Source of the DNA: Psychroserpens luteus
GTDB taxonomy: Bacteria > Bacteroidota > Bacteroidia > Flavobacteriales > Flavobacteriaceae
DNA: 64,000 bases
Reading direction: 5' to 3'
Assembly (NCBI RefSeq): GCF_015319355.1
Contig: NZ_JADILU010000009.1
Coordinates: 121,901 to 185,900, forward strand
Shown one piece after another: positions 54,984 through 63,029 of this stretch (the first letter of the stretch is position 1; each line of letters begins with the position of its first letter). The translations under genes were made by a program, and so were the position numbers. A model generated the notes under the pieces. That model ran no database searches and was not told where the DNA came from. It worked only from the letters and a program-made list of their open reading frames with translations.

Positions 54984-55460
54984 CTATGAAACTTTAATGC
55001 TTCTGGCAGGCTTTTGTTTTGCCTCTTCTTTTTTAGGTAAAAGAATACTCAAAATGCCATCTTTATAATTAGCATCAATTTTTTCATCATTTACACTTTC
55101 TGGCAGAGTAAAGGTCCTTTTGAACGAAGAATAACCAAACTCTCTACGAGTATAATTTTCTTCTTTAGTTTCATTTTCTTCCTTTGTCTCTGTAGAAATT
55201 GATAAAACTTGATTGTCAAGGTCAAGATGGAAATCTGATTTTTTAAGACCCGGAACTGCCATTTCTACCATAAAATCATCGGCTGTTTCTTTGATATTTA
55301 CTTTTGGCAAAGTAATTCCAGTATTAAAATTTGAAGCAAATACTGATGGTAGGTCTCTATTAAAGATATCATCTAACCAATTTGACAAAGTTGGGAAGTT
55401 TGCATTTGAATTTGTGTTTGCTAAACTTCCATTTTTAGGAACATTAACTAAATTGCTCAT
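54984..55460 (-). CDS. Hsp20/alpha-crystallin small heat-shock protein
   Basis: A 158-residue holdase chaperone. The N-terminal arm (LSNWLDDIFNRDLPSVFASN) is followed by the alpha-crystallin domain (about 45-145; PKVNIKETADDFMVEMAVPG, KKSDFHLDLDNQVLSISTET, RREFGYSSFKRTFTLPESVN, ANYKDGILSILLPKKEE with the A-x-x-x-x-G-x-L-x-I/L motif). The usual C-terminal IxI-type anchor reads RSIKVS. It sits on the minus strand between RluA and the second cassette block. Confidence 0.95.
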   Translation of the reverse strand: MSNLVNVPKNGSLANTNSNANFPTLSNWLDDIFNRDLPSVFASNFNTGITLPKVNIKETADDFMVEMAVPGLKKSDFHLDLDNQVLSISTETKEENETKEENYTRREFGYSSFKRTFTLPESVNDEKIDANYKDGILSILLPKKEEAKQKPARSIKVS

Positions 55461-55998
55461 AATTAAAAATTTAAATTAAACATTATTTCAAATTTGAAAT
55501 CTTTTTGATTTCGATATTATATTTACAAATAAAATACCAAAATGAATAAATCTTATTTTAAGTAAAAAAAAATTCTTTTAATCATGAATATTTCTGTCAA
55601 ATTTTCAGAATAATTGTCATTTTTTCATTTAAATAAATGTCATATTGACAATTAAATATTTGTGATTTATTAAAAAATAAAAAGGATTATATACCTAAAA
55701 ACCAAACAATTGAACATGCACTACATACATCAATATGTAAAATTAATTGACTGGCTCTAGCCTACTTTCAGAAATCCTATCAGATTTTCTATTTGTTCCA
55801 TTTTTGCTAACTTAGTTCTTGCCCACGCACCTATGTACCCAAAAGAAACTTACATTTATTCTTATAAAAATCAACAGATTACAAAAATTGACTTTGTAAA
55901 AAAAATAGTCGAACTTCGTCTAACTGTGAATATTGCTAACCTGTACTGAATTAATTTCAGTATTGAAACAATCGATATCCTAACACATTACCTACAAT
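55461..55998. other. Intergenic region with partial and full cassette spacers
   Basis: The first ~260 bp is AT-rich without a recognised gene. From about 55728 the 3' half of a spacer begins (AAAATTAATTGACTGGCTCT, hairpin near 55771-55790). It passes straight into the 5' half (55888-55995) without a gene in between, as if a cassette gene had been lost. Confidence 0.6.
55728..55995 (+). repeat. Cassette spacer ending in arm ATTACCTAC
   Basis: It contains the 3'-type block with an AGAAATC/GATTTTCT hairpin, a coding-like tail reading YIYSYKNQQITKIDF then VKKIVELRLTVNIANLY, and GATATCCTAACAC followed by ATTACCTAC (55987-55995). The far arm of the same unit is GTAGCTAAC (56841-56849), complementary at 7 of 9. 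Confidence 0.75.
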
Positions 55999-56835
55999 AT
56001 GAAAAAAACATTGCTAATCATTATACTTTTAGGTACTACCAATTTTGTTTTTGGCCAATCAAGTAAAAAAAAAGTAGAAGAATTTTTCAAGGAAATACAA
56101 TGCGAAAAACTTCTAGAACAAGGGTTTGACGGAATTGAAAGTGTAATTAACGAAAATAAAGAGATGTTATTTACCAAATACGAACTTGATTTCCAAAACA
56201 AAACTGATGTGAATGAATTTGATAACTTCTTAAAAGAAGAAATTGATTTCTTTAAAAGTGAAACATATCTTTATATCTCTGATAAATATTCAAGAAACTA
56301 CTCTGAAAAACAAATACAGAGATTCATTGATTTAGCTAAAGATAAAAGATCAAAAAAAGATATTTTGGTTGAGTCAAATTTCAGAATAGAACTTGATTCA
56401 ATTTTACAACATCAAGGCGCATATTTACAGAATGACATTCATTTGACCTTAATAAAGTTAAGAGCTAAATACAGACCACTAATTTTGAAAATATTTGAAA
56501 AGGGAACAGAAATCGACATTTCTAAAATAAATTTAGACTTCTTATTGAATACAAATGACGAACAACAACCACAAATTTCAATATTAAACGAATCTAATGC
56601 AGAAATAAGTTTACCAGCTAACTTTGACTTTGAAAAGGTAACTTCTCTCACAGTTAGACTGAATGATGAAAGTTACTTAATTGAAAGGTACAATATGAAT
56701 TTGCCAGAAATGGTTAGAAAAGTATCAAGTCCATTAACAAAAAATGGATTTGAGGATTTAGAGTTTTGGACTTTGACTATTGACGATGAAAAGATTAGTT
56801 TAAAAATCAAAGCCGAAGTTAATATTGGAAGATAA
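55999..56835 (+). CDS. Secreted DUF2059-like protein
   Basis: A 278-residue protein with a signal peptide (about 1-19, ending FVFGQ). It is charged and helical up to about residue 180 (YISDKYSRNYSEKQIQRFID, a DUF2059-like motif seen in exported proteins). A beta-rich C-terminal segment follows (TSLTVRLNDESYLIERYNMN, FEDLEFWTLTIDDEKISLKI). Assignment is tentative. It is the only gene of a cassette-type unit; the ATG follows the entry arm by 3 bp. Confidence 0.6.
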   Translation: MKKTLLIIILLGTTNFVFGQSSKKKVEEFFKEIQCEKLLEQGFDGIESVINENKEMLFTKYELDFQNKTDVNEFDNFLKEEIDFFKSETYLYISDKYSRNYSEKQIQRFIDLAKDKRSKKDILVESNFRIELDSILQHQGAYLQNDIHLTLIKLRAKYRPLILKIFEKGTEIDISKINLDFLLNTNDEQQPQISILNESNAEISLPANFDFEKVTSLTVRLNDESYLIERYNMNLPEMVRKVSSPLTKNGFEDLEFWTLTIDDEKISLKIKAEVNIGR

Positions 56836-56840
56836 ATAAC

Positions 56841-56990
56841 GTAGCTAACATCGTATAAAAATAATTGATAGTTTGAGCTTAACCAATGTTATTTGCTCGG
56901 TTGCTAGCTTCTGATTTTTTTTCCCTTCGGAAAATCATCATATTCAAACACGCAACTTTCCATATACATAAACGCTACCTTAAATGAGTT
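56841..56990 (+). repeat. 3' cassette spacer starting with arm GTAGCTAAC
   Basis: GTAGCTAACATCGTATAAAA starts the conserved 3' block, followed by the hairpin GATTTT...AAAATC near 56911-56939 and CACGCAACTTTCC. No clear entry arm precedes the next gene. Confidence 0.65.
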
Positions 56991-57018
56991 ATAAAGACTA
57001 ACTAAAAATGTAAAATAA

Positions 57019-57411
57019 ATGAGTGGAGAAAAAAACTTAGACACGCTTTTAAAATCAATGAAACCTAAACACAATTTAGGCGAATATGTATTTTGTAAAA
57101 CAGAAAATTTGGATCAAATAAATTTGAGCCAAATCATAATGACTTTTAAAGAAGAAGAAAGCATTACCATTATTGCTAAAAAGGAAGTCGCAGACCAACT
57201 AAATTTAGACTATTCTTTTATTGCGTCCTGGATTACACTTACAGTTCATTCTTCTTTAGAAGCAGTTGGTTTAACAGCAGCTTTTTCGAATGCTTTATCC
57301 GAAAATGGAATTAGTTGTAATGTCGCTGCTGCTTATTATCACGATCATATTTTTGTAGATATAAAAGATACAACCAAAGCAATGGAGGTCTTAAATGAAT
57401 TTTCAAAATAA
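57019..57411 (+). CDS. ACT-domain protein (ACT_3/ACT_7 type)
   Basis: A 130-residue soluble protein made of paired ACT-like folds: GEKNLDTLLKSMKPKHNLGE, YVFCKTENLDQINLS, IASWITLTVHSSLEAVGLTA and AAYYHDHIFVDIKDTTKAME. This matches the small ACT-domain family thought to bind amino acids; no enzyme domain is present. It lies in the cassette region 98 bp before the SMR gene; the two may have entered together. Confidence 0.85.
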   Translation: MSGEKNLDTLLKSMKPKHNLGEYVFCKTENLDQINLSQIIMTFKEEESITIIAKKEVADQLNLDYSFIASWITLTVHSSLEAVGLTAAFSNALSENGISCNVAAAYYHDHIFVDIKDTTKAMEVLNEFSK

Positions 57412-57509
57412 AGATGACACTATTAGTGATACAGTACTTAAAAACAAGAACTTTTCACAAAAAAATAAATTTTTAATTAACTAAAAGCACAAAAAATATT
57501 CAATAATAA

Positions 57510-57836
57510 ATGAATTGGATACTATTAATAATTGCAGGACTTTTTGAAGTAGCCTTTGCTACATGTCTTGGAAAAGCCAAAGAGGCAACAGGAATTGAAT
57601 CAACATATTGGTACATAGGATTTTTGGTTTGTTTAAGTATAAGTATGGGACTTCTTTTAAAAGTGACTCAACATCTACCAATAGGCTCAGCATATGCAGT
57701 TTGGACAGGTATTGGTGCTGTTGGAACTGTTCTGGTTGGAATTTTTATTTTTAAAGAACCAGCAACATTCTGGAGAATATTTTTCATTACAACATTAATT
57801 GTCTCAATTATAGGACTGAAAGTCGTTTCAAATTAA
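57510..57836 (+). CDS. SMR-family exporter (Gdx/SugE-like)
   Basis: A 108-residue, four-helix small multidrug resistance protein. The essential Glu13 lies in AGLFEVAFA, and GSAYAVWTGIGAVGTVLVGI carries the signature of the Gdx/SugE (guanidinium exporter) branch, so export of guanidinium or related cations by proton exchange is more likely than broad drug resistance. Family knowledge: SMR genes are classic passengers of integron cassettes. The gene ends 24 bp before the conserved cassette end GCTGCCAACACC. Confidence 0.9.
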   Translation: MNWILLIIAGLFEVAFATCLGKAKEATGIESTYWYIGFLVCLSISMGLLLKVTQHLPIGSAYAVWTGIGAVGTVLVGIFIFKEPATFWRIFFITTLIVSIIGLKVVSN

Positions 57837-57859
57837 ACGGACTAAAATAATTTAAAACT

Positions 57860-57990
57860 GCTGCCAACACCTTGTATAATTAGTTACCAGATTATTGACG
57901 ACTTACGAAAATCTTCCCGAATTCTCTATTCGGTTTTTATTTACTACATTCGGTGCTTAACCACACAACTAAACATTCGCAAGACCGTAG
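57860..57990 (+). repeat. 3' cassette spacer starting with arm GCTGCCAAC
   Basis: GCTGCCAACACCTTGTATAA begins the 3' block; a hairpin CCGAAT / ATTCGG lies near 57921-57937, in the same place as hairpins of other spacers. No partner arm (GTTGGCAGC) was found upstream of the ACT or SMR gene. Confidence 0.65.
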
Positions 57991-58018
57991 TCCATTAAAA
58001 AAATAAAAAGATATCCCC

Positions 58019-58744
58019 TTGCAAGTAGAAATAAAAAATCCAAGAATCACATGTTACAAATGTATGAGGCCTTCAAGCACTTGTATATGTAAACACATTA
58101 GTCCTTTCCAAACTAAGACTCGTTTTATTATTCTTATGCACCCAAAGGAGTACAAAAAAGAAAAAAACGGAACGGGACATATGACTGATCTTCAACTTGA
58201 AAACTCAGAAATTATAGTTGGTGTCGATTTTACCAATAATAATCGTGTAAATGAAATACTAACTAAAAAAGATGGTTGTTCTTTCTTACTTTATCCTGGT
58301 AAAGATAATTTCAACTTATCAATAAGTAAAAGTTCAGAAATCAACTCTTTTATGGGTAAAAATCCACACATCTTCATTCTTGATGGCACATGGCCTTGCG
58401 CTCGTAAAATGCTTAAACTTAGTAAGAACTTACAAAAACTAAAAAGAGTCAGTTTTGATAATAAAATAAAATCAAAATTTATTATAAAGCAGCAGCCAGA
58501 ATCTCTTTGTCTTAGTACTATTGAGTCCGTTTATACGGTCTTAAATTTACTTAAGGAAGGTGACTTAGAGCACTGCGAGACGAAGGGCTTTCTTATTCCT
58601 TTTGAAAAAATGATTGAGTATCAACTCGAATATATTCTTAATCCAAATAGTAAAAACTATTGTCCAGCTGCTAACAGAGTGGTTATTCCGAAGGATATGT
58701 ATAAGAAAAACATGGAAAGAAACGTGATTTTCGAACAAGAATAG
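58019..58744 (+). CDS. DTW-domain protein (tRNA acp3U synthase-like)
   Basis: A 241-residue protein of the DTW/TapT family, which transfers the aminocarboxypropyl group of SAM to uridine in tRNA. It has the Cys cluster CYKCMRPSSTCIC, RFIILMHPKEYKKEKNGTGH, the DGTWPCARKM signature (family DTW motif) and the LSTIESVYTVLNLL helix. No ATG is in frame; TTG at 58019 is the best start, because a stop lies just upstream and the next ATG would cut into the Cys cluster. The unit lies between two cassette spacers. Confidence 0.85.
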   Translation: MQVEIKNPRITCYKCMRPSSTCICKHISPFQTKTRFIILMHPKEYKKEKNGTGHMTDLQLENSEIIVGVDFTNNNRVNEILTKKDGCSFLLYPGKDNFNLSISKSSEINSFMGKNPHIFILDGTWPCARKMLKLSKNLQKLKRVSFDNKIKSKFIIKQQPESLCLSTIESVYTVLNLLKEGDLEHCETKGFLIPFEKMIEYQLEYILNPNSKNYCPAANRVVIPKDMYKKNMERNVIFEQE

Positions 58745-58791
58745 AGGTAATTACTGCATCCATTAGGAAGAAATAAAGAATTATAAAAACG

Positions 58792-58949
58792 ACCAGTAAC
58801 AACGTGTCTCTTTAATTGCTAATTGCTAATTGCTAATTGCTAATTGCTAATTGCTAATTGCAGCTTACTCAAAAAAAATCTTATGGATTTTCTATCCCAT
58901 TTTTATTCACTAAATTAGATTCTTAATCATACACAAAACCATTAGCTGT
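58792..58949 (+). repeat. Cassette spacer with (TAATTGC)7 and entry arm ATTAGCTGT
   Basis: ACCAGTAACAACGTGT starts the 3' block. Where other copies read TTAATTGC once, this one has seven exact tandem copies of TAATTGC (58813-58861). It then returns to the consensus (AGCTTACTCAAAAAAAATCT, ending in CACAAAACC) and the entry arm 58941-58949 three bases before the ATG of the next gene. Confidence 0.75.
58813..58861 (+). repeat. 7-bp microsatellite, seven units
   Basis: TAATTGC is repeated seven times without error inside the cassette spacer. Slippage of the single TAATTGC present in other spacers is the simplest origin. Confidence 0.95.
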
Positions 58950-58952
58950 AAT

Positions 58953-60134
58953 ATGACAAAAATGAACCGTTCAGTAAACAAGATTGGAATTATTGGAGGA
59001 GGAATTGGAGGTCTAACAATGGCTTTGACGTTAAAAAGAAACAATCTAGATTTTAAAATTTACGAAAAATCTAATGCGTTTAAAGACGTCGGAGCTGGTA
59101 TTGGAATATCATCTAATGCGTTTAAAATATTTGACAAACTAAATGTTGGAGACATATTAAGAAAAAGAGGTCACTATATAAAGAAAACAATACTTGCGAC
59201 AGAAAAATTAAAAACTCTAAAAGAAATTCCTTTTCCAGAAGAAGTGTATTGTATTCATAGAGCTTCAATCATTGATGTACTTTCAAACGAGTTAGATAAA
59301 AACTCTTGTGAATTAAACAAAGAATTAATAAATATTGAAAATAATGACACTGCAAAAGCTTACTTTAAAGACAATACAAATGCTGAATTTAATACATTAA
59401 TTGCTTCTGATGGAATTCATTCAATCATAAGAAAAACTATTTTTCCTGAAACTAAAATAAGAAAAACTAATCAAGTTATTTGGAGAGGAATTACAGACTT
59501 TGATATTAATTCTGATTTAAAACACACTTACTATGAACTTTTTGAAGGCTCATTACGGTTTTTATTTTTACCAATAAGTGATACTAAAATATTTTGGTTA
59601 GCTGTACAAGAAAAAAAGAATTTCAACAAAGATTCATCAACATCTTTAAAAGCATATTTACTAAAATCATATCAGAATTTTGATTCAATAGTATTGGATA
59701 TGTTGCATAAAACAGAAGAAAATGATATTCTTGAAAATGAGTTAGAAGATTTAAAACCCAACTACAAAAATTGGTTTAAAAATAATACGGTCTTTATTGG
59801 AGATTCTATTCACGCTACAACGCCTAATCTGGCTCAAGGAGCTTGTCAAGCTATCGAAGATGCTTATACTTTAGGGATTTGCTTAAAAAACAATAAAGAA
59901 AATGCTTTCTCTGAATATCAAAACTTACGATTAAAAAAAGTTGAATATATTGTAAAACAGTCTTGGATGATTGGTAAAATGTCATTGACTAATAATAGTT
60001 TACAAAAAAAACTACTTCACTTAATGTTAAAATATTTACCAGAAAAACAGTATCAAAAAAGATTTAAACGATTAATTGACATTGAATATATAAATAAATT
60101 AGAAAATACAAAAGCTAAGACCGTGTATAATTAA
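58953..60134 (+). CDS. FAD-dependent monooxygenase
   Basis: A 393-residue flavoprotein of the class A (PHBH-like) hydroxylases. FAD-binding GIIGGGIGGLTMALTLKRNN, an YEKSNAFKDVGAGIGISSNA segment, the DG motif SDGIHSIIRKTIFP and the second FAD motif IGDSIHATTPNLAQGACQAI are all visible. Substrate unknown; related enzymes hydroxylate aromatics or tetracycline-like compounds. The last codons (KAKTVYN) and the stop TAA are written by the cassette end itself (AAAGCTAAG at 60111 onwards), so the original C-terminus may have been replaced. Confidence 0.9.
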   Translation: MTKMNRSVNKIGIIGGGIGGLTMALTLKRNNLDFKIYEKSNAFKDVGAGIGISSNAFKIFDKLNVGDILRKRGHYIKKTILATEKLKTLKEIPFPEEVYCIHRASIIDVLSNELDKNSCELNKELINIENNDTAKAYFKDNTNAEFNTLIASDGIHSIIRKTIFPETKIRKTNQVIWRGITDFDINSDLKHTYYELFEGSLRFLFLPISDTKIFWLAVQEKKNFNKDSSTSLKAYLLKSYQNFDSIVLDMLHKTEENDILENELEDLKPNYKNWFKNNTVFIGDSIHATTPNLAQGACQAIEDAYTLGICLKNNKENAFSEYQNLRLKKVEYIVKQSWMIGKMSLTNNSLQKKLLHLMLKYLPEKQYQKRFKRLIDIEYINKLENTKAKTVYN

Positions 60135-60479
60135 TTACTTGCTTCTAGCCTACTTTCAAAAATCCTATCAGATTTTCTATTCAGTTTGTATTTGCCAAAT
60201 TAGTAACTGAAATACACAACGGAATCATATTGATAAATATTAGACGAACCTCCTGAAAAATCTCCCAAAACTCAACACAAACCACTTCCTCTGCAAATTA
60301 CCCAATTGATTATCACTTAAATCCTTGATAATCGTCTAGAAGAAATCTACAAAAAAATAAATTTATTCTTCTAAAAATCAATAAATTTCAAAACTTGACT
60401 TTGTAAAAAAAATAGTCGAACTTCGTTTAACTGTAGATCTCGAAAATTGAAATAGTCGATATCTTAACACATCGTGTGC
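60111..60479 (+). repeat. Complete 369-bp cassette spacer
   Basis: The longest intact example: exit arm AAAGCTAAG, ACCGTGTATAATTAATTACT, hairpin AAAATC/GATTTT (60159-60176), the coding-like middle (PEKSPKTQHKPLPLQITQLI from about 60250), the tail LDFVKKIVELRLTVDLEN (60398-60454), ATATCTTAACAC and the entry arm ATCGTGTGC (60471-60479). Confidence 0.8.
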
Positions 60480-60497
60480 AATCAAAAAAAGAAGTAA

Positions 60498-62171
60498 ATG
60501 AAACAAAATTTAGCATTAATATTCGTTCTATGTTTTGCCCAACTGATTTGTGGATGTTCTCAATCGGAGACGACAGCGATTACAGCAACAACATTAACAA
60601 AAATTGAACTAAAAGACAATTGGTACTACCTTAATGGAGAAAAGTTTTTTATTAAAGCAATCGGTTACGAAATAGGTGCACGTCCAGGACAACATCCATA
60701 TGAAGATGAAAAGAAAGATCATTTGGAGTTAATGAGATTTGATCTCGAGAACATTAAAAAAGGCGGTTATAATACAATAAGAACTTGGAGTCAATTTTCT
60801 GAAGCACAACTAAAACTTGTACAAGAATCGGGTTTAAAGCTTATTATGGGATTAGAAGTTAATCCAGAAGAAGATTATGGAGATCCCAAATTTATAAATC
60901 ATTGCAAGACACAGCTTGAAAATATATTAAAATATGCACCAAACTATGATTGCATAATTACGTATTTGGTTATTAACGAACCTCAAACAGATCACATTCA
61001 AAAGGTTTCTGCCAAGGCGTTTAAAGACTTGATGAAAATGATGGTAGATATGATTCATAAGGATCATCCAAATGTACCAGTTACACTTTCTGCAAATGCT
61101 ATGATAAGCGATTGGATGGATGAAAGCATGTATGATATATACGCTTACAATTGTTATGGCTACAATGAAGGCCAAACAGCAACCATGGGATTTAGAGATT
61201 ATATTAAAGGTTTAAATGAGTTAAACGGATTAGATAAACCGTTTATAATTACTGAGTTTGGACATTCAGTGTCACCAAAAGGAGGCTTTGGTAGTTTTGG
61301 CTCACGAACCTTAAAAGAACAAAGTGAAGGACTTATCTCTAATTACCGAGATCTGATAGATGCTGGATCTGTAGGAATGTGTCCATTCTATTATGCTGAT
61401 GGTTGGTGGAAAGGAGGCGAAAAAAGCATACATAACAAAGAACAACCAGAAGAATGGTTTGGTTTCTGGGGTTACAAAGATGTAAACGACAAATATGGTT
61501 CACCTCGTCCAGTTTGGTTTGCAATGCGAGATTATATGAAAGGGCTTATTATAAGTCCTAAAAATAAAACAGTACACACCAATACAACGATACCTATAGA
61601 ACTTTATAATGATGCGACGATTAAAAAAGTGGTTATAAAAAATCGTGATAAAATTATCTATTCTAAAAACATAACAAGCGAAGGTTATTTTGCAGACCAA
61701 TTAACAATTAATCCAGTAGGATTAGAAGCTATGGAGCTTGCTTTCGAGTTTTATGATAGTGAAGATAAAGTTATCAAAAACGAATCTATTATAATCCTTG
61801 CTTCTAAAACAGCTATCGACATACCAAAATTAACGATAGAAGTCACACCTGAAAAAGATTTAAACGACACAAAAGTTGGAAGCATTAAAACAACAATAGA
61901 AACCAATGAAAATTTTAAATTGATTGGCGATTTAATAGTGAGCTATAATACACATCTTGGATGGGACGTTGGTCCACAGGTATCTGTTCCTATTCATGAT
62001 CAAATGGACAAAAAAGTAATTACTTCTGAAAATTTCTTTACTATTCCTGATAATTGCTGGGTTGTAAATGCTTCAGCTGGAATATCTGTTAGGTATGGCA
62101 AATTCACCTTTAAAATTCACGACCAAAAATTAATTTATAGAGGGGATTGGGCTAAAGAAATCAGTCGATAG
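60498..62171 (+). CDS. Glycoside hydrolase (clan GH-A TIM barrel) lipoprotein
   Basis: A 557-residue lipoprotein (lipobox LICGC, Cys20). A TIM barrel (about 35-350) has the clan GH-A pair of acids at expected spacing: the acid/base Glu161 in VINEPQ and the nucleophile Glu253 in ITEFGH. Aromatic binding residues lie between (YAYNCYGYNEG, YYADGWWKGG). A beta-sandwich region follows (KTVHTNTTIPIELYNDATIK). It resembles the GH2-barrel/GH5-like proteins of marine Bacteroidota, acting on beta-linked polysaccharides; specificity unknown. No PUL genes are nearby: it is a single gene in a cassette unit (arms ATCGTGTGC / GCACACAAC, 7 of 9 complementary). Confidence 0.85.
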   Translation: MKQNLALIFVLCFAQLICGCSQSETTAITATTLTKIELKDNWYYLNGEKFFIKAIGYEIGARPGQHPYEDEKKDHLELMRFDLENIKKGGYNTIRTWSQFSEAQLKLVQESGLKLIMGLEVNPEEDYGDPKFINHCKTQLENILKYAPNYDCIITYLVINEPQTDHIQKVSAKAFKDLMKMMVDMIHKDHPNVPVTLSANAMISDWMDESMYDIYAYNCYGYNEGQTATMGFRDYIKGLNELNGLDKPFIITEFGHSVSPKGGFGSFGSRTLKEQSEGLISNYRDLIDAGSVGMCPFYYADGWWKGGEKSIHNKEQPEEWFGFWGYKDVNDKYGSPRPVWFAMRDYMKGLIISPKNKTVHTNTTIPIELYNDATIKKVVIKNRDKIIYSKNITSEGYFADQLTINPVGLEAMELAFEFYDSEDKVIKNESIIILASKTAIDIPKLTIEVTPEKDLNDTKVGSIKTTIETNENFKLIGDLIVSYNTHLGWDVGPQVSVPIHDQMDKKVITSENFFTIPDNCWVVNASAGISVRYGKFTFKIHDQKLIYRGDWAKEISR

Positions 62172-62178
62172 TAAGACA

Positions 62179-62293
62179 GCACACAACACCATATATAATT
62201 TATTGCTGGTTATAGCCTACTTACGAAAATTTCGTGGTTTTTCTATTCAGTTTTTATTTACTAAATCAGTCTATATCCTAACACATTAAGTAA
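62179..62293 (+). repeat. Short cassette spacer (middle deleted)
   Basis: The exit arm GCACACAAC and ACCATATATAATTTATTGCT begin the block. The usual TTTTTATTTACTAAATCAGT then jumps directly to CTATATCCTAACAC and the entry arm ATTAAGTAA (62285-62293). The coding-like middle of the 60.1-kb copy is absent, so the whole unit is only 115 bp. Confidence 0.75.
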
Positions 62294-62311
62294 AATTAAA
62301 GCAACCCAAAG

Positions 62312-62776
62312 ATGAAAAATAAAATAAACTCATCTACATTCAAAATAGAACGATTAAACCAAAATTTATCTAATTCAGCTTTATTATTTCTTGAGAATAT
62401 CTTTTACAAAGAGCAAAATATACCTAAAGAACTAATATCTCTTGTGAGTGATAATCAAAAATGGTGGTGTATTAGAAATAAAGATGGGATTGTTGGTATT
62501 GTTGCAGTATGGAAAATTAACAACGAATGGCATTGGGGACGATTGGCTATTCATGAAAAATTAAGAGGGTTTGGTCTTGGAAAAAAACTCGTGACAGAAT
62601 CTTTAGTTGAAATATTTCAAATGGGAATAGAAAAAATAATAGTTGATGCTAGAGATATTACAGTTGAAATGGTTTTAAAAATGGGCGGAAAAATTACAGG
62701 TAAGAAATCTAATTTTTATGGAAATTCTATAACTCCTATGGAAATTTATAAAAAAGACTTTTTACTTAAATCATAA
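62312..62776 (+). CDS. GNAT N-acetyltransferase
   Basis: A 154-residue acetyltransferase. The GNAT fold shows KWWCIRNKDGIVGIVAVWKI, the beta-4/beta-5 core EWHWGRLAIHEKLRGFGLGK (acetyl-CoA loop of Q/RxxGxG type as RGFGLGK), KLVTESLVEI and KIIVDARDITVEMVLKMGGK. Substrate unknown. It is the only gene of its unit; no exit arm pairs with ATTAAGTAA downstream, so this cassette may have lost its end. Confidence 0.88.
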   Translation: MKNKINSSTFKIERLNQNLSNSALLFLENIFYKEQNIPKELISLVSDNQKWWCIRNKDGIVGIVAVWKINNEWHWGRLAIHEKLRGFGLGKKLVTESLVEIFQMGIEKIIVDARDITVEMVLKMGGKITGKKSNFYGNSITPMEIYKKDFLLKS

Positions 62777-62939
62777 TTATTAGATTGAATTAATAGAGTA
62801 TATAACAAAGTACTCTGCTAAAAACAAATGAAAATGTATTAGTTTTCACTCACATACTTCTATAAGATTCATAATCTACTAATCCTGATTTAACGATAGC
62901 TTTGCTATTATTCTTCAAAAGAAACCTAAAATTACAAAA

Positions 62940-63025
62940 CTTGACTTTGTAAAAAAAATAGTCGAACTTCGTCTAACTGTGGATATCGACAATTGAAACA
63001 GTCGATATCTTAACACGTTAGCACC
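62940..63025 (+). repeat. 5' cassette spacer repeat with arm GTTAGCACC
   Basis: CTTGACTTTGTAAAAAAAAT ... CTTCGTCTAACTGTGGATAT ... GATATCTTAACAC, then GTTAGCACC (63017-63025), four bases before the next ATG. The frame of the repeat reads LDFVKKIVELRLTVDIDN and TGA. Confidence 0.8.
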
Positions 63026-63029
63026 AATT

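Noticed and set aside
58813-58861. TAATTGC tandem as a CRISPR or origin iteron
   Set aside because: Units are contiguous 7-mers with no spacers, and no replication gene is nearby.
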